From NCBI GenBank assembly GCA_036507955.1, contig DATCIH010000187.1, positions 1 to 43,696 of the forward strand: DNA of 43,696 bases, read 5' to 3'. Below the pieces are notes generated by a model. That model saw only the letters and a program-made list of their open reading frames with translations, did no database searches and was not told the DNA's origin. The position numbers and the translations under genes were made by a program. Source of the stretch: DATCIH01 sp036507955. Its GTDB lineage: Bacteria; Bacillota; Clostridia; Clostridiales; Clostridiaceae. This document shows positions 24,988 through 33,819 of the stretch, piece by piece (positions within the stretch are counted from its first letter, which is position 1; each line of letters begins with the position of its first letter).

Positions 24988-26337
24988 TTAACTTTCTAGG
25001 TTTACCGCATTAATATAAATATTTCTACAGTTTCTTTCCGAAACTCTAGGTTTTCTATTATGAAAGGGAGAAATAAAGGCATTATCGATGGTAATGTCTC
25101 GTGTCCCTTGCAGATGTAGCCAATAAGCCTCTTGCTCCTCTGGCAAAGCTGCCACTTGTTCACTAGGGCTTACATCCACAATTCTGCCTTTAATCATTAT
25201 ATTTTCACTATCTTTTAACTCTACAGTAAGGCCATTAAAATGAACATCTCTAATGTTGTCCCCTTCGCCAACTATTGCTAAAACATTTTCAGTGGAACAA
25301 ATAATATTTTGCAAATTAACATTACGAATATTTACAGGAAACAATCTATCAGGCACCTTGTCTGCATAGGAGGAATTGTGGTGATAGGTGCTCATAATGC
25401 ATATGGCTTCCCCATTACCCCACCAGCCTCCAGCTCTAATTCTGGTATCTATTAGTAAATTGCTTACTAATAGGTTTTCCACGAGTCCAGTCCTCGAACT
25501 AGTCATAACGCATAAGCCCCTGTTACTTTCTTTAATTATACAATTGGTTATACACACATTTCTAACTATTGAGTGCATATATCCTACAACTATAGCCTTA
25601 GAGGATGAACGCAAAATGCAATCTGAGATAACAATGTCCTCACAAGGTTTATTCCAATCGGTAATACAAGATATTGCTATACAATCATCCCCACTGGAAA
25701 TGTTGCAATCTCTAACAAATACTTTTTTACAGGAACAAAAGTGCATACCATCATTGTTGGGTATAGATAAATTATTATCAATCGTTAGCCCTGTTACATG
25801 AATATCCTCACATTCAATGAAAGCCATAGTCCAGCAAGGAGCATTAATTATCCGCACCCCTTCTATGTGTACCCTATTACAGTTATAGAAGAAGATAGGT
25901 TGATTGGGGCGGTTATCATACGTACGTGGACATTCATCTAATTGGTTTTTAGTTAACGGTTCTATTGTTTTTGGTATACTAGGTTCCTCCATATGATAAA
26001 AACTATCTCCATTTAGGTTGATAGTGCCTTCACCATAGATTCTTATATCATCATTGTTGAGACTATATAATAATGAGAGTGTCTTTCCCATTTCATTATG
26101 CTCATAACCATTAAAGACATAGTCCGCTATATTAGGTGACCCTTTAAGTATTGCTCCCTTTTCTAAATATAAAGAAGCACTTCCTAGGTTAAGTGTACCA
26201 GTTAGGAATTCACCTGCTGGAATTAATACTGTAGCATTATTGGCACTTGCCTCATTAAAAGCAGTTTGAATTTCCTTGGTATAAAATGCTCCAGTGTTTG
26301 GTTCTACGCCGTAATCTGAAATATTTATGTAACTCAT
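24988..26337 (-). CDS. GH28 polygalacturonase-like glycoside hydrolase
   Basis: About 449 residues from the ATG at 26337, which has AAGGAGA eight bases upstream; the frame runs on to 26430 without a ribosome site. It is a right-handed beta-helix of family GH28 with 'NNDGMHFCSCKKVFVRDCNI' followed by 'SGDDCIAISC', which carry the catalytic Asp residues. The usual GHG motif is replaced by a 'VVGYMHS' stretch, so specificity may differ from classical polygalacturonase. No signal peptide is seen, so it is probably cytoplasmic and acts on imported oligogalacturonides or related sugars. It is convergent with the ABC permease gene. Confidence 0.83.
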   Translation of the reverse strand: MSYINISDYGVEPNTGAFYTKEIQTAFNEASANNATVLIPAGEFLTGTLNLGSASLYLEKGAILKGSPNIADYVFNGYEHNEMGKTLSLLYSLNNDDIRIYGEGTINLNGDSFYHMEEPSIPKTIEPLTKNQLDECPRTYDNRPNQPIFFYNCNRVHIEGVRIINAPCWTMAFIECEDIHVTGLTIDNNLSIPNNDGMHFCSCKKVFVRDCNISSGDDCIAISCITDWNKPCEDIVISDCILRSSSKAIVVGYMHSIVRNVCITNCIIKESNRGLCVMTSSRTGLVENLLVSNLLIDTRIRAGGWWGNGEAICIMSTYHHNSSYADKVPDRLFPVNIRNVNLQNIICSTENVLAIVGEGDNIRDVHFNGLTVELKDSENIMIKGRIVDVSPSEQVAALPEEQEAYWLHLQGTRDITIDNAFISPFHNRKPRVSERNCRNIYINAVNLES

Positions 26338-26487
26338 ATTAGGTCTCCTTTTTTTAATATTATTAATATTATACTCTATTTGATAATTTTTATGATGTAT
26401 TTCATATGCTAAAATCGGACCTGCATGCAAAATAGCCCCTAAAATTAATCAAGGGTTATTGAAAACAATATTATCGTCATTTACACA

Positions 26488-26862
26488 TTAGAGATACATA
26501 AAAGATTGAGGTGGGTATTTTATTTTAGGATTTAATTCTACTAATTCTAATGGTTTTTTATATACTTTAATATTCTTGATTCCGATTGCAAACCCAATTT
26601 TTCTTTCAGAAAAATAGTCTACGTATGCATTCTCATCTATCCCTGCATATAATTTAGTTTGTTCCCAAATGATATTAGGATTTCCTTCTAATACATTATC
26701 AATTTGAAATTCTCCAATAACTTTACCTATCGGTTTTGTAACATACACTACCACAGCATTTATATCTTTTCTTTTAAATAGTCGTCGCCTATACTCATAT
26801 TTTTTTTCACCATTAAATATTTTTTGTGCATATTCAGGTTTAATTGATAATAAAACTTTCAT
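26488..26862 (-). CDS. ASCH-domain protein (downstream copy)
   Basis: A complete 124-residue ASCH (PUA-like) domain with the family signature 'NGEKKYEYRRRLF' near residue 18, then 'VVYVTKPIGKVIGEFQIDNV'. ASCH proteins are small, predicted RNA or nucleotide binders; some are nucleoside amidohydrolases. Its start overlaps the end of the decayed GNAT-like gene by 23 bases, which is the usual coupling of this pair. It may be the surviving half of that two-gene module. Exact function is unknown. Confidence 0.78.
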   Translation of the reverse strand: MKVLLSIKPEYAQKIFNGEKKYEYRRRLFKRKDINAVVVYVTKPIGKVIGEFQIDNVLEGNPNIIWEQTKLYAGIDENAYVDYFSERKIGFAIGIKNIKVYKKPLELVELNPKIKYPPQSFMYL

Positions 26863-27364
26863 CTACATCACCTAACTCTAATATTTTTAGTAAACTCTCA
26901 TTAGTTAATTCTAGAGCCACCCATCGTTCATTCCTATCTAATCCAACATCTTCGATCAGTTCTTTTCTAATTGGCCTTTTCTTTAAAGCAATGTTATATA
27001 ACATTTTCACTAAATACTTATAATTTCTAGTTTTCCATAATCAGCAGTTCTATAAATAACTACTATATCACCTTTTCCATAGGTGCTAAGATTTGCACCA
27101 GAAAGGTAAATTTTTTCAATGCTTTTAGTAAAAGATGAATCTTCTATAATATGTTCTTTCTCAGTTTTAAGTTGAGAGTTAGGAAACATCCTTGTATGAA
27201 ACTTTGGAAATATCGAAAGCATAAACTTTTTACTTTTTCTAATATCAACTTTGGGATAATCTAGTAAACCAAACATTGAAACCAGGATAATCAGCTTTTA
27301 ACGTGCTAAAAAAATCGTCATTTAAATTTATTTCACTAAATTTCTTTTTCAGGATAACATCCAT
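26840..27364 (-). pseudogene. GNAT + PUA/ASCH-like protein, internally deleted and frameshifted
   Basis: Three pieces of one gene. 27364-about 27270 starts after AAGGTGAG with 'MDVILKKKFSEINLNDDFF' and 'KADYPGFNVWF', a GNAT N-terminus. Frame 27276-27010 continues with 'DYPKVDIRKSKKFMLSIFPK' to 'GDIVVIYRTADYGKLEIIS'. Frame 27004-26840 ends with 'LYNIALKKRPIRKELIEDVG' and 'LELGDVDESFIIN'. I recall full homologues with a GNAT core (about 130 residues) between pieces one and two and about 40 residues between pieces two and three, then a direct overlap with an ASCH gene, as here. The acetyltransferase core is gone, so it is inactive. Confidence 0.7.
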
Positions 27365-27391
27365 GAATCTCACCTTCCTCTTGCAAAAGCA

Positions 27392-27769
27392 TTATTTTAC
27401 CGTGTTGTTATTTAGAGAATATTCTATATCCTCAATTTTAAACATTATTGCAATGACGCCGTTTCCTTTCTCTTGATTAGGTGAGTAAATACTATAAATT
27501 CTATTTAATATTTCATTCCTATCTAAATTACTATATCCAAAATACTCCAAAGGAAATGAATCATATAACTGTTCAAAAGATAAAAAGCAATATATCTTTT
27601 CAACTTTTACTAAAATCGATTGATTTAATTCTGGAAACTTATAAAAGATTATTTCATCTTCCACATTTATTTGTTTTCTTTTTTGATCATTAAGCCGGAC
27701 TTCCAGTATTTTATTGTTATATTTAATGTTTTCAAATTCTTCTAACTTCAATCGCATTTCATGTAGCAT
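27392..27769 (-). CDS. ASCH-domain protein (upstream copy)
   Basis: A 125-residue protein with an ASCH-like core 'NNKILEVRLNDQKRKQINVE' near residue 18 and 'DEIIFYKFPELNQSILVKVE'. It is probably the first gene of the ASCH/GNAT-like/ASCH cluster, with the decayed gene starting 28 bases after its stop. GGTGGTG precedes the ATG, and a second in-frame ATG follows four codons later. Upstream lies an unusual nest of palindromes (27812-27897). Predicted RNA or nucleotide binding; function unknown. Confidence 0.72.
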   Translation of the reverse strand: MLHEMRLKLEEFENIKYNNKILEVRLNDQKRKQINVEDEIIFYKFPELNQSILVKVEKIYCFLSFEQLYDSFPLEYFGYSNLDRNEILNRIYSIYSPNQEKGNGVIAIMFKIEDIEYSLNNNTVK

Positions 27770-27811
27770 ATATCACACCACCTACTTTTTCATAAGCTTA
27801 ATAATTTTTAG

Positions 27812-27897
27812 AAAATCTAATATGCTTGTCACAAGCACATCTAATTACTCTATATATAGAGTAACATATGTTCGCCTTTACGTAAATATTAGATTTT
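27812..27897. promoter_or_regulatory. Nested palindrome array upstream of the ASCH cluster
   Basis: A 12-bp inverted repeat (27812-27823 with 27886-27897) encloses four further palindromes: a 15-nt one with 7-bp arms (27823-27837), a perfect 20-bp one TTACTCTATATATAGAGTAA (27845-27864), AACATATGTT (27863-27872) and TTTACGTAAA (27877-27886). It lies between the GH13 gene and the ASCH start, ending 42 bases before 27769. It could fold as a branched RNA leader, act as a multi-site operator, or be a small palindromic mobile element. On the plus strand it ends in a T-run. Confidence 0.6.
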
Positions 27898-27955
27898 TTT
27901 ACCCCCTTGGAATTACCAATACATACTTCATCATGTTTAGCAAAGAATTTAGCCC

Positions 27956-29863
27956 TTACTTTATATCCAATCTGTACACATTAGCCTCATAGGGCCTAAG
28001 TTTCGTGTAACTTTCTCTATAATTAGATAGTATTAGTTTATAATCACTAATAGCTTTAGGTCTTTGTTTTTCTTTATTAGCTAGGTTTATTTCTATATAA
28101 AACTTAGCTCCATCAAGTTGTCTAAAATAGCAGAATATATCTTTTGTTCTTGCTTTTACCGGAATGAAATCTCCATAAACTAAAGCTTTATTTTCGTGCC
28201 TTAAGGCAATAATTTCTTTATAGAAGTTTAAATTTGAATTTTTGTCTTTACTTTCAGACTCCACATTACAGTTTTTAGAATCTATGTTTATTCCAAGCCA
28301 GGGTGCACCTGTTGTGAAACCACTATTTATCTCTCCATTCCATTGCATAGGCGTTCTAGCATGGTCCCTACTTCCTGCATTTATTCTTTTAAGAGCATTT
28401 TCTTCATTCATGCTGGCTATTAATTCTTTATAAAGGCCTAGACTTTCAATATCTTTAATTTGCATTATGGACTTAAAATCAGAATTAATCATTCCCAGCT
28501 CCTGCCCTTGAAAGACAAAAGGTGTTCCTTTTAAGGTGAACTGAATAACCGCTAATAGTTTACTAATAACATCTCGATACTGAAGATCTGAATTGATTTT
28601 TGAAATCATTCTGGGATTGTCATGATTTTCGAAAAACAACGTGTTCCAGCAGTTATTACCATAATTCAATTGCCAATTTGTAAATATTTTTTTTAGGAAA
28701 TTTAAATCATATTTGTAAGTATCAAAGCGTACTTTGCCAGGATTTTCAAGATGATCAAAGGAAAATACCATATCTAGTTCTTTCCTATAATCAGCGGTTA
28801 ATAGTTTGCTCATTTCCATACCAGTACCTGGTGTTTCACCTACGATAAACACATCAAAATTATCAAAAGTCTTATTTCTCATTTCTTTAAGATATTCATG
28901 AAGTCTTGGGCCATAAAAATAATGTTCTATTCCCCGGTAACCCATCATATCCCCTATAAGAACATTTCCCTCAGGCAAACCAGGCTCTTTAGAGATATAA
29001 CTGATAACATCTAATCTAAAACCGTCAATACCTTTATTTAGCCACCAATTAATCATGTCATATAGATCAGTTCGAAGCGCTTCATTTTCCCAATTTAAAT
29101 CCATTTGCTTTTTTGAAAAAAGATGAAGACACCACTCATCTTTTTCTTTGTAATAATTCCAGGCACTTCCACTAAAAAAAGATGTCCAGTTATTAGGGGG
29201 CTTCTCTAGCTTATCTGATTTCTTCCACAAATAATAATCTTTATAGGGTGAACTATCATCTTTAAGTGCACTTTTAAACCATTGATGTTCATCGGACGTA
29301 TGATTTATAACCAAGTCCATAATGATTTTCAAACCAAGCTCATGTGCTTTTTCCAGGAGGTTATTAAAATCTTCCATATTTCCAAATTCACTCATTATGG
29401 CTCGATAGTCACGTATATCATAACCATTGTCATCATTTGGAGAATCATAAATTGGAGATAACCAAATAACATCAACTCCAAGAGCTTTCAGATAATCTAA
29501 TTTTTCAGTTATGCCGTTAATATCTCCAATCCCATCTCCATTAGAATCCTTGAAACTTTTAGGATAGATCTGATAGACTACAGCTTCTTTCCACCAAACC
29601 TCTTTTGGTTTTAAATCCTTACCTATTGGGATGTCTTTTTCACTGTTTAGTAACTTAAGAAGAGTGTCAATAAAATCACTGTTCACAATTTTAGGTACTA
29701 AGTGGCTCAATTGCTTTAATCGAATATTTCTAACAATTGGATTATTAACAAGAGTCATGCTCTTTCCCATTTGAAGTAACATCTTGGCTATTATGTCATG
29801 ACCTATGGGACTTTGCAATAGCTCTTTAATCCGACTATTCGAAGTATATTTAATACTATTCAT
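27956..29863 (-). CDS. GH13 alpha-glucosidase (oligo-1,6-glucosidase/GH13_31 type) with extra N-terminal domain
   Basis: About 635 residues. From near residue 90 it is a full GH13 enzyme: 'VVYQIYPKSFKDSNGDGIGD', 'DLVINHTSDEHQWF' (region I), 'GIDGFRLDVISYISKEPGLP' (region II, nucleophile Asp), 'IVGETPG' (acid/base Glu) and 'FFENHDNPR' (region IV). The N-terminal 85 or so residues ('LLQSPIGHDIIAKMLLQMGK'...) are not part of the usual fold. The ATG at 29863 after AAAGGTAGGG is preferred over 29899. It lies 16 bases after the transporter gene, so it likely hydrolyses the imported alpha-glucoside in the cytoplasm. Confidence 0.87.
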   Translation of the reverse strand: MNSIKYTSNSRIKELLQSPIGHDIIAKMLLQMGKSMTLVNNPIVRNIRLKQLSHLVPKIVNSDFIDTLLKLLNSEKDIPIGKDLKPKEVWWKEAVVYQIYPKSFKDSNGDGIGDINGITEKLDYLKALGVDVIWLSPIYDSPNDDNGYDIRDYRAIMSEFGNMEDFNNLLEKAHELGLKIIMDLVINHTSDEHQWFKSALKDDSSPYKDYYLWKKSDKLEKPPNNWTSFFSGSAWNYYKEKDEWCLHLFSKKQMDLNWENEALRTDLYDMINWWLNKGIDGFRLDVISYISKEPGLPEGNVLIGDMMGYRGIEHYFYGPRLHEYLKEMRNKTFDNFDVFIVGETPGTGMEMSKLLTADYRKELDMVFSFDHLENPGKVRFDTYKYDLNFLKKIFTNWQLNYGNNCWNTLFFENHDNPRMISKINSDLQYRDVISKLLAVIQFTLKGTPFVFQGQELGMINSDFKSIMQIKDIESLGLYKELIASMNEENALKRINAGSRDHARTPMQWNGEINSGFTTGAPWLGINIDSKNCNVESESKDKNSNLNFYKEIIALRHENKALVYGDFIPVKARTKDIFCYFRQLDGAKFYIEINLANKEKQRPKAISDYKLILSNYRESYTKLRPYEANVYRLDIK

Positions 29864-29879
29864 CTTAAACACCCTACCT

Positions 29880-31232
29880 TTATTCTTTGTTACTTTCATC
29901 TCTTGATGCCATTTCTACTAGCTGATTAGTGGCCATCATTTCAGAAACCTGTGTTTCACTGAGTTTGTAGAAAAAGGTCATAACTATAAGCATAATCAAA
30001 TACCCCACTATAGGTACAAGACTCATTATTATCCAAATACCATGTAAGGCTTCAGGAGTTTGAGTTTTTCCTTGAGTTACATAACCAAAGAAGCCCATCA
30101 TTTGCAAACTTAAGGTTACACAAAGTGCTCCTGACAGCTTTGTCATAAGGGTTTGAACGGAAAAGGCTATGGCCTCGGTACGTTCTCCATTTATGAAGGC
30201 ACCATACTCAATACAATCCGCTGTAAACATACCATAAATGAGTAAAGGTAATTGCATGAAGGCAACTCTAATAGCTGCTAATGCTAGGAAAAGTGCAAAA
30301 TTATCATAGCCTGCAAAATATTGCAAAAGACACATGAAGACCGTCATAATGCAGCAAAATATAGTAATATTTCTTTTTCCAAATTTCTTAATGATCATTG
30401 GTAACATCGGAGCTAATATAACCACAGGAAGTACTGATATTCCCATAATGATAGTAACCTTACCTGCATCCCCAAGATTTGAGTTAGCAAAATAAACAGC
30501 CATAGTTTGTAGAGTATTAGTAGAACTGATTGCTAAAAAGCCTACATAATATATCATTAGTTTTTTGTTTTTAAATAAAAATGTAAATATCTTCTTAAAA
30601 GTAATGTTGCTACTTCTTTTATACTGAATTCTTTCTTTTGCAAGAAACTGTAGAGGAAACATTGCTAAAAAGGATATAAGTGCGTAAATACTTATGGAGC
30701 CTGTCCAACCGACTCCACCTTTTAAGGACATAAACACTGCGCTTGATATAGCGGCAAGGGCTGCGGCTAAACGACCATAGGAAATCAACTTATCCCTTTC
30801 GAAAATATTATCAGTCATAGCTGTAGAGAGTGAGAATAAAGGTGAGTCTGACATTGTGTAAAGCATACCCCATACAAGATATGTAGCATAAGCAAAAATA
30901 AGTTTCACACTATAAGTTTGACCAATGCTAAAAAACACAAAAACAAGTGAAAGTGGTACTGTATATGTAACAATTCGAAGCCATACTAGGTACTTACTAC
31001 TTTTAAATAAATGTTTATCAACAATTGCCCCCATAAGTGGGTCATAAAAAGCATCTAGTAGTCGTGCTATAAGTAAGAGTAGTGAGGCCGAAGCTATGGA
31101 CAATCCCACACTTTCTGTATAAAAAAAACTCAAAAACTGGAATTGTAAAGTATAGATGACATTTTGGCCGAAAAAATAACTTCCATAAGACACTCGTTCT
31201 AGTGAAGAGGTACGGTAAGCTTGATTAACCAT
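29880..31232 (-). CDS. GPH-family (MelB-like) sugar:cation symporter
   Basis: A 450-residue, 12-helix transporter. The N-terminal 'GSYFFGQNVIYTLQFQFLSF' and the 'ARLLDAFYDPLMGAIVDKH' motif (Asp residues near TM2) mark the glycoside-pentoside-hexuronide family. It imports a glycoside with H+ or Na+. AAGGGGG precedes the ATG. The GH13 gene follows in the same operon, so an alpha-glucoside is the likely cargo. The opposite-strand TPR-GGDEF remnant lies upstream. Confidence 0.86.
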   Translation of the reverse strand: MVNQAYRTSSLERVSYGSYFFGQNVIYTLQFQFLSFFYTESVGLSIASASLLLLIARLLDAFYDPLMGAIVDKHLFKSSKYLVWLRIVTYTVPLSLVFVFFSIGQTYSVKLIFAYATYLVWGMLYTMSDSPLFSLSTAMTDNIFERDKLISYGRLAAALAAISSAVFMSLKGGVGWTGSISIYALISFLAMFPLQFLAKERIQYKRSSNITFKKIFTFLFKNKKLMIYYVGFLAISSTNTLQTMAVYFANSNLGDAGKVTIIMGISVLPVVILAPMLPMIIKKFGKRNITIFCCIMTVFMCLLQYFAGYDNFALFLALAAIRVAFMQLPLLIYGMFTADCIEYGAFINGERTEAIAFSVQTLMTKLSGALCVTLSLQMMGFFGYVTQGKTQTPEALHGIWIIMSLVPIVGYLIMLIVMTFFYKLSETQVSEMMATNQLVEMASRDESNKE

Positions 31233-31428
31233 TACATTATTCCCCCTTGGATAAGTTTATTGCAAAAAAAATAAATAATAGAATTATTCATACAAATTTC
31301 TCATCTGCATATCACTATTTATACAATTCTATATAAACCATTTTTTTCCTGCAATATATTTTAATATGTTATAATATTTATATAAGCATAAAAATAGGTT
31401 AGGTAAATTAGGGAAGTGGCAAATAACT

Positions 31429-31772
31429 ATGTTAAAAGAAGATTTGGTTGACCTTCAACAAAGAATTATTACTTTAAGGTCAGAAGGAAAATACAAAGAA
31501 ACCATTGAGAATTATTATGATCTTATAGAGAGTGGAATGGAATTAGAAGATTACAAATCTCTTCTAATTTCTTATATGAATCTAGCTGCTTCCTACTATT
31601 GTATTGGTGATATTGAGGCAGCCTTTGACAAGTATTGAGACTCATTAGCATTGGAGTTACAGATAATTTAACTCCTCCAGCAATATATTTTAACGAACTA
31701 TATACTGTTGCAGATTTAAGGCTATACAGGGCAAAAAACAATGGTCGAAACCAAGTTTGTGCAGTTGACTAA
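31429..31772 (+). pseudogene. TPR-GGDEF diguanylate cyclase, internally deleted
   Basis: The first 69 codons (31429-31638) are a TPR-like N-terminus ('YKETIENYYDLIESGMELED', 'SYMNLAASYYCIGDIEAAF'). Two bases later another frame (31641-31772) reads 'LISIGVTDNLTPPAIYFNE' and 'ADLRLYRAKNNGRNQVCAVD', the exact tail of a GGDEF domain. The remaining TPRs and the GG(D/E)EF active-site loop are missing, so it cannot make c-di-GMP. It is a clean join of gene start to gene end with loss of frame. Confidence 0.83.
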
Positions 31773-31805
31773 TGGTATACACCTCAACTTGAAAATGCAC
31801 ATAAA

Positions 31806-31845
31806 GGGCTGATAGATAGAAATATATAATTCTATCTATCAGCCC
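31806..31845. terminator. Stem-loop between the GGDEF remnant and the GH36 gene
   Basis: A 16-bp perfect stem (31806-31821 with 31830-31845) and 8-nt loop. The flanking T/A runs are short, but the position between converging genes fits a bidirectional terminator. Confidence 0.75.
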
Positions 31846-31850
31846 TAAAA

Positions 31851-33629
31851 TTATAGCATAAATATATTTGTGCTTTTCTTGTTTTTCTCACTTAAAGTAT
31901 TAGCGTTCAGAAGGCATATTGATTCATACGGTTCCAAGGTTAGTTTTACATTTTTATCAAATAGACCTTTTTCCTGATTAAAATAAATTCCTCTTTCAAC
32001 TTTTATATCAAGTTTTTTATTACTTAAATTACTTAAGACTAAATATTCATTATCATCAATCATAAAATTAATCCTTACTACATCTGAAAATGATACATCC
32101 TTAATTATCTTTTCTTTAATAGGAAATATGGATTTATATAGCTTAAGCTCCTCTTCACTATATTCACTAACATTATCTGAGGTAAACACAATCCCACCAA
32201 ATATCAGATTTATAAGTAACAAGGTATATCTCTGATGCTTAGTCAATTTATTATTTTTTGATCTTAGGATAAAAACATCTGGATCATTTAGAAAAGCATG
32301 CCCATTTAAATGTCTTCTTCCAATTGTACTCGAAATAGCATTAATGGTAGACACTCTTTCCCTATAATGAAGCATATTAAGCAATTTATCCTCCCAAGTA
32401 AGGGAAATATCGCTACCCACTCTACAACAATCAGTTAGTCCAAAGCAAGCTCCAAGGGGCACTCCACAGCCTAAAATAATTTTATCTCCACATATTTCTC
32501 TTATAAACTCCATAGCTTCATACATGATCTGACCTCTTGTTTTATCTTTTCTTGGTATTAAGGCTACTGCATAAAGAAAATCCAGTTTTACCATATCAAA
32601 GTCCCATAGCTCTAATACCGTATGAAATACTTCTCTAAGATAATTTCTTACCTCTTCATTGTAAAAATCCAAAACATTAAAAAAATAGCTCCAGCCAGGA
32701 TTAAAGCCTGCTGTTTGAAGGACCCAATCAGGATGTTCTTTACAAATGCTTGATTTCTTCTCACATATAAAAGGGGCTAACCAAAGTCCTGCCTTATATC
32801 CAGATTTTTTTATCTCCCGCGCTATAAATTCCATACCCCTAGGAAACTTTTTATTTATATGCAGCCAATCCCCTACAAATTCTTGATAGCCATCATCTAT
32901 TTGAAAGATTTCTATAGGGATGCGCTTTGATTTAAGAGCTTTTAAATTATCTAAAATTATTTCTTCCGAAACTTTAGTATAATAATTATACCAGCTAGTC
33001 CATCCAGCACATTGCTTAATTCTTGGTGGGGGTAACTTCATTGCTTCAAAATATTTATTGAAGCAATAATTTTCTTCACCTTCAATAAAGTATAAATCGA
33101 AAGCTTCATACTCAGTTTTTATTAGTAGTCCGCTACAATCCTTTATTACTTTTAAACTACTTTCTAGCTTATCAAATTCGAAAATAGTATAACCTGTCCT
33201 TTCGGAAAGTGAGCCAATTAATTTAATTTTACTTTCTTCTCTAATATATGTATATGTGAAGCTTTGAAGCTTATTTTTACTATTGGAATAAAAATTATAG
33301 TCTCCATAGGGACTCATTATGGGCATTGCAATTCTCTTAAGTTTTGGTATGCTTTCTTTAATATAAAACTCCTTGCTATTTGTCCAGGTTTGATAACCAT
33401 TGAGAAATACAGGGTTTTCCTTTTTTATTTCCTCATCCATTTCAATGTAAAAAGCTTTGATTTCTACTGGGACCATTGGAATTATTTCCACCTTAAAAAC
33501 TAAGCCATTACCTAAAACGTATGTATTAAAAATGATCTTTAAATCTTCATTACTAAAATTCTCATCAAAATAAAATTCTCTTCTTTTATTTTTTGAAATA
33601 TAAACAATAACTCCATTTTTAATTTTCAT
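31851..33629 (-). CDS. GH36 alpha-galactosidase-like glycoside hydrolase
   Basis: About 592 residues. The N-terminal beta-sandwich contains 'NGYQTWTNSKEFYI'. The TIM barrel has 'AGWTSWYNYYTKVSEEI', 'IEIFQIDDGYQEFVGDW', the nucleophile motif 'FDMVKLDFLYAVAL' and the acid/base motif 'CCRVGSDISLTWED', as in clan GH-D enzymes. The barrel continues into a short C-terminal sheet. No signal peptide is seen. The frame extends to a TTG at 33656. The ATG at 33629 with GAGGAG 11 bases upstream is preferred. It probably removes alpha-galactose or another alpha-sugar in the cytoplasm. Confidence 0.84.
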   Translation of the reverse strand: MKIKNGVIVYISKNKRREFYFDENFSNEDLKIIFNTYVLGNGLVFKVEIIPMVPVEIKAFYIEMDEEIKKENPVFLNGYQTWTNSKEFYIKESIPKLKRIAMPIMSPYGDYNFYSNSKNKLQSFTYTYIREESKIKLIGSLSERTGYTIFEFDKLESSLKVIKDCSGLLIKTEYEAFDLYFIEGEENYCFNKYFEAMKLPPPRIKQCAGWTSWYNYYTKVSEEIILDNLKALKSKRIPIEIFQIDDGYQEFVGDWLHINKKFPRGMEFIAREIKKSGYKAGLWLAPFICEKKSSICKEHPDWVLQTAGFNPGWSYFFNVLDFYNEEVRNYLREVFHTVLELWDFDMVKLDFLYAVALIPRKDKTRGQIMYEAMEFIREICGDKIILGCGVPLGACFGLTDCCRVGSDISLTWEDKLLNMLHYRERVSTINAISSTIGRRHLNGHAFLNDPDVFILRSKNNKLTKHQRYTLLLINLIFGGIVFTSDNVSEYSEEELKLYKSIFPIKEKIIKDVSFSDVVRINFMIDDNEYLVLSNLSNKKLDIKVERGIYFNQEKGLFDKNVKLTLEPYESICLLNANTLSEKNKKSTNIFML

Positions 33630-33819
33630 TACGTTTGTGGCTCCTCTATTACACAATTTAATTTCATTTATATGTAAATTATGTATTCGATATATCTTTT
33701 AATAATCCTTCAATTGAACGAATATTTTAAATTAGTTGTAAAAAGGTGTGGGAAATGGTAAAATTTCATGCAATAATAGAATTTTGTGTCTTGAGCACAG
33801 TGAAAGGAATGGGAGTTTT

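Noticed and set aside
25388..25801. 137-codon plus-strand open frame inside the GH28 gene
   Set aside because: Antisense to the conserved beta-helix motifs, with no ribosome site.
26424..26460. Possible terminator between GH28 and the ASCH gene
   Set aside because: Only a short stem with a mismatch and no clear T-run.
27714..27992. Plus-strand open frame spanning the palindrome array
   Set aside because: It crosses the ASCH start and the GH13 end in antisense, has no ribosome site, and its composition looks non-coding.
31370..31375. TATAAT upstream of the TPR-GGDEF remnant as a promoter
   Set aside because: No acceptable -35 at 16-18 bases, and the gene is dead, so it was not listed as a feature.
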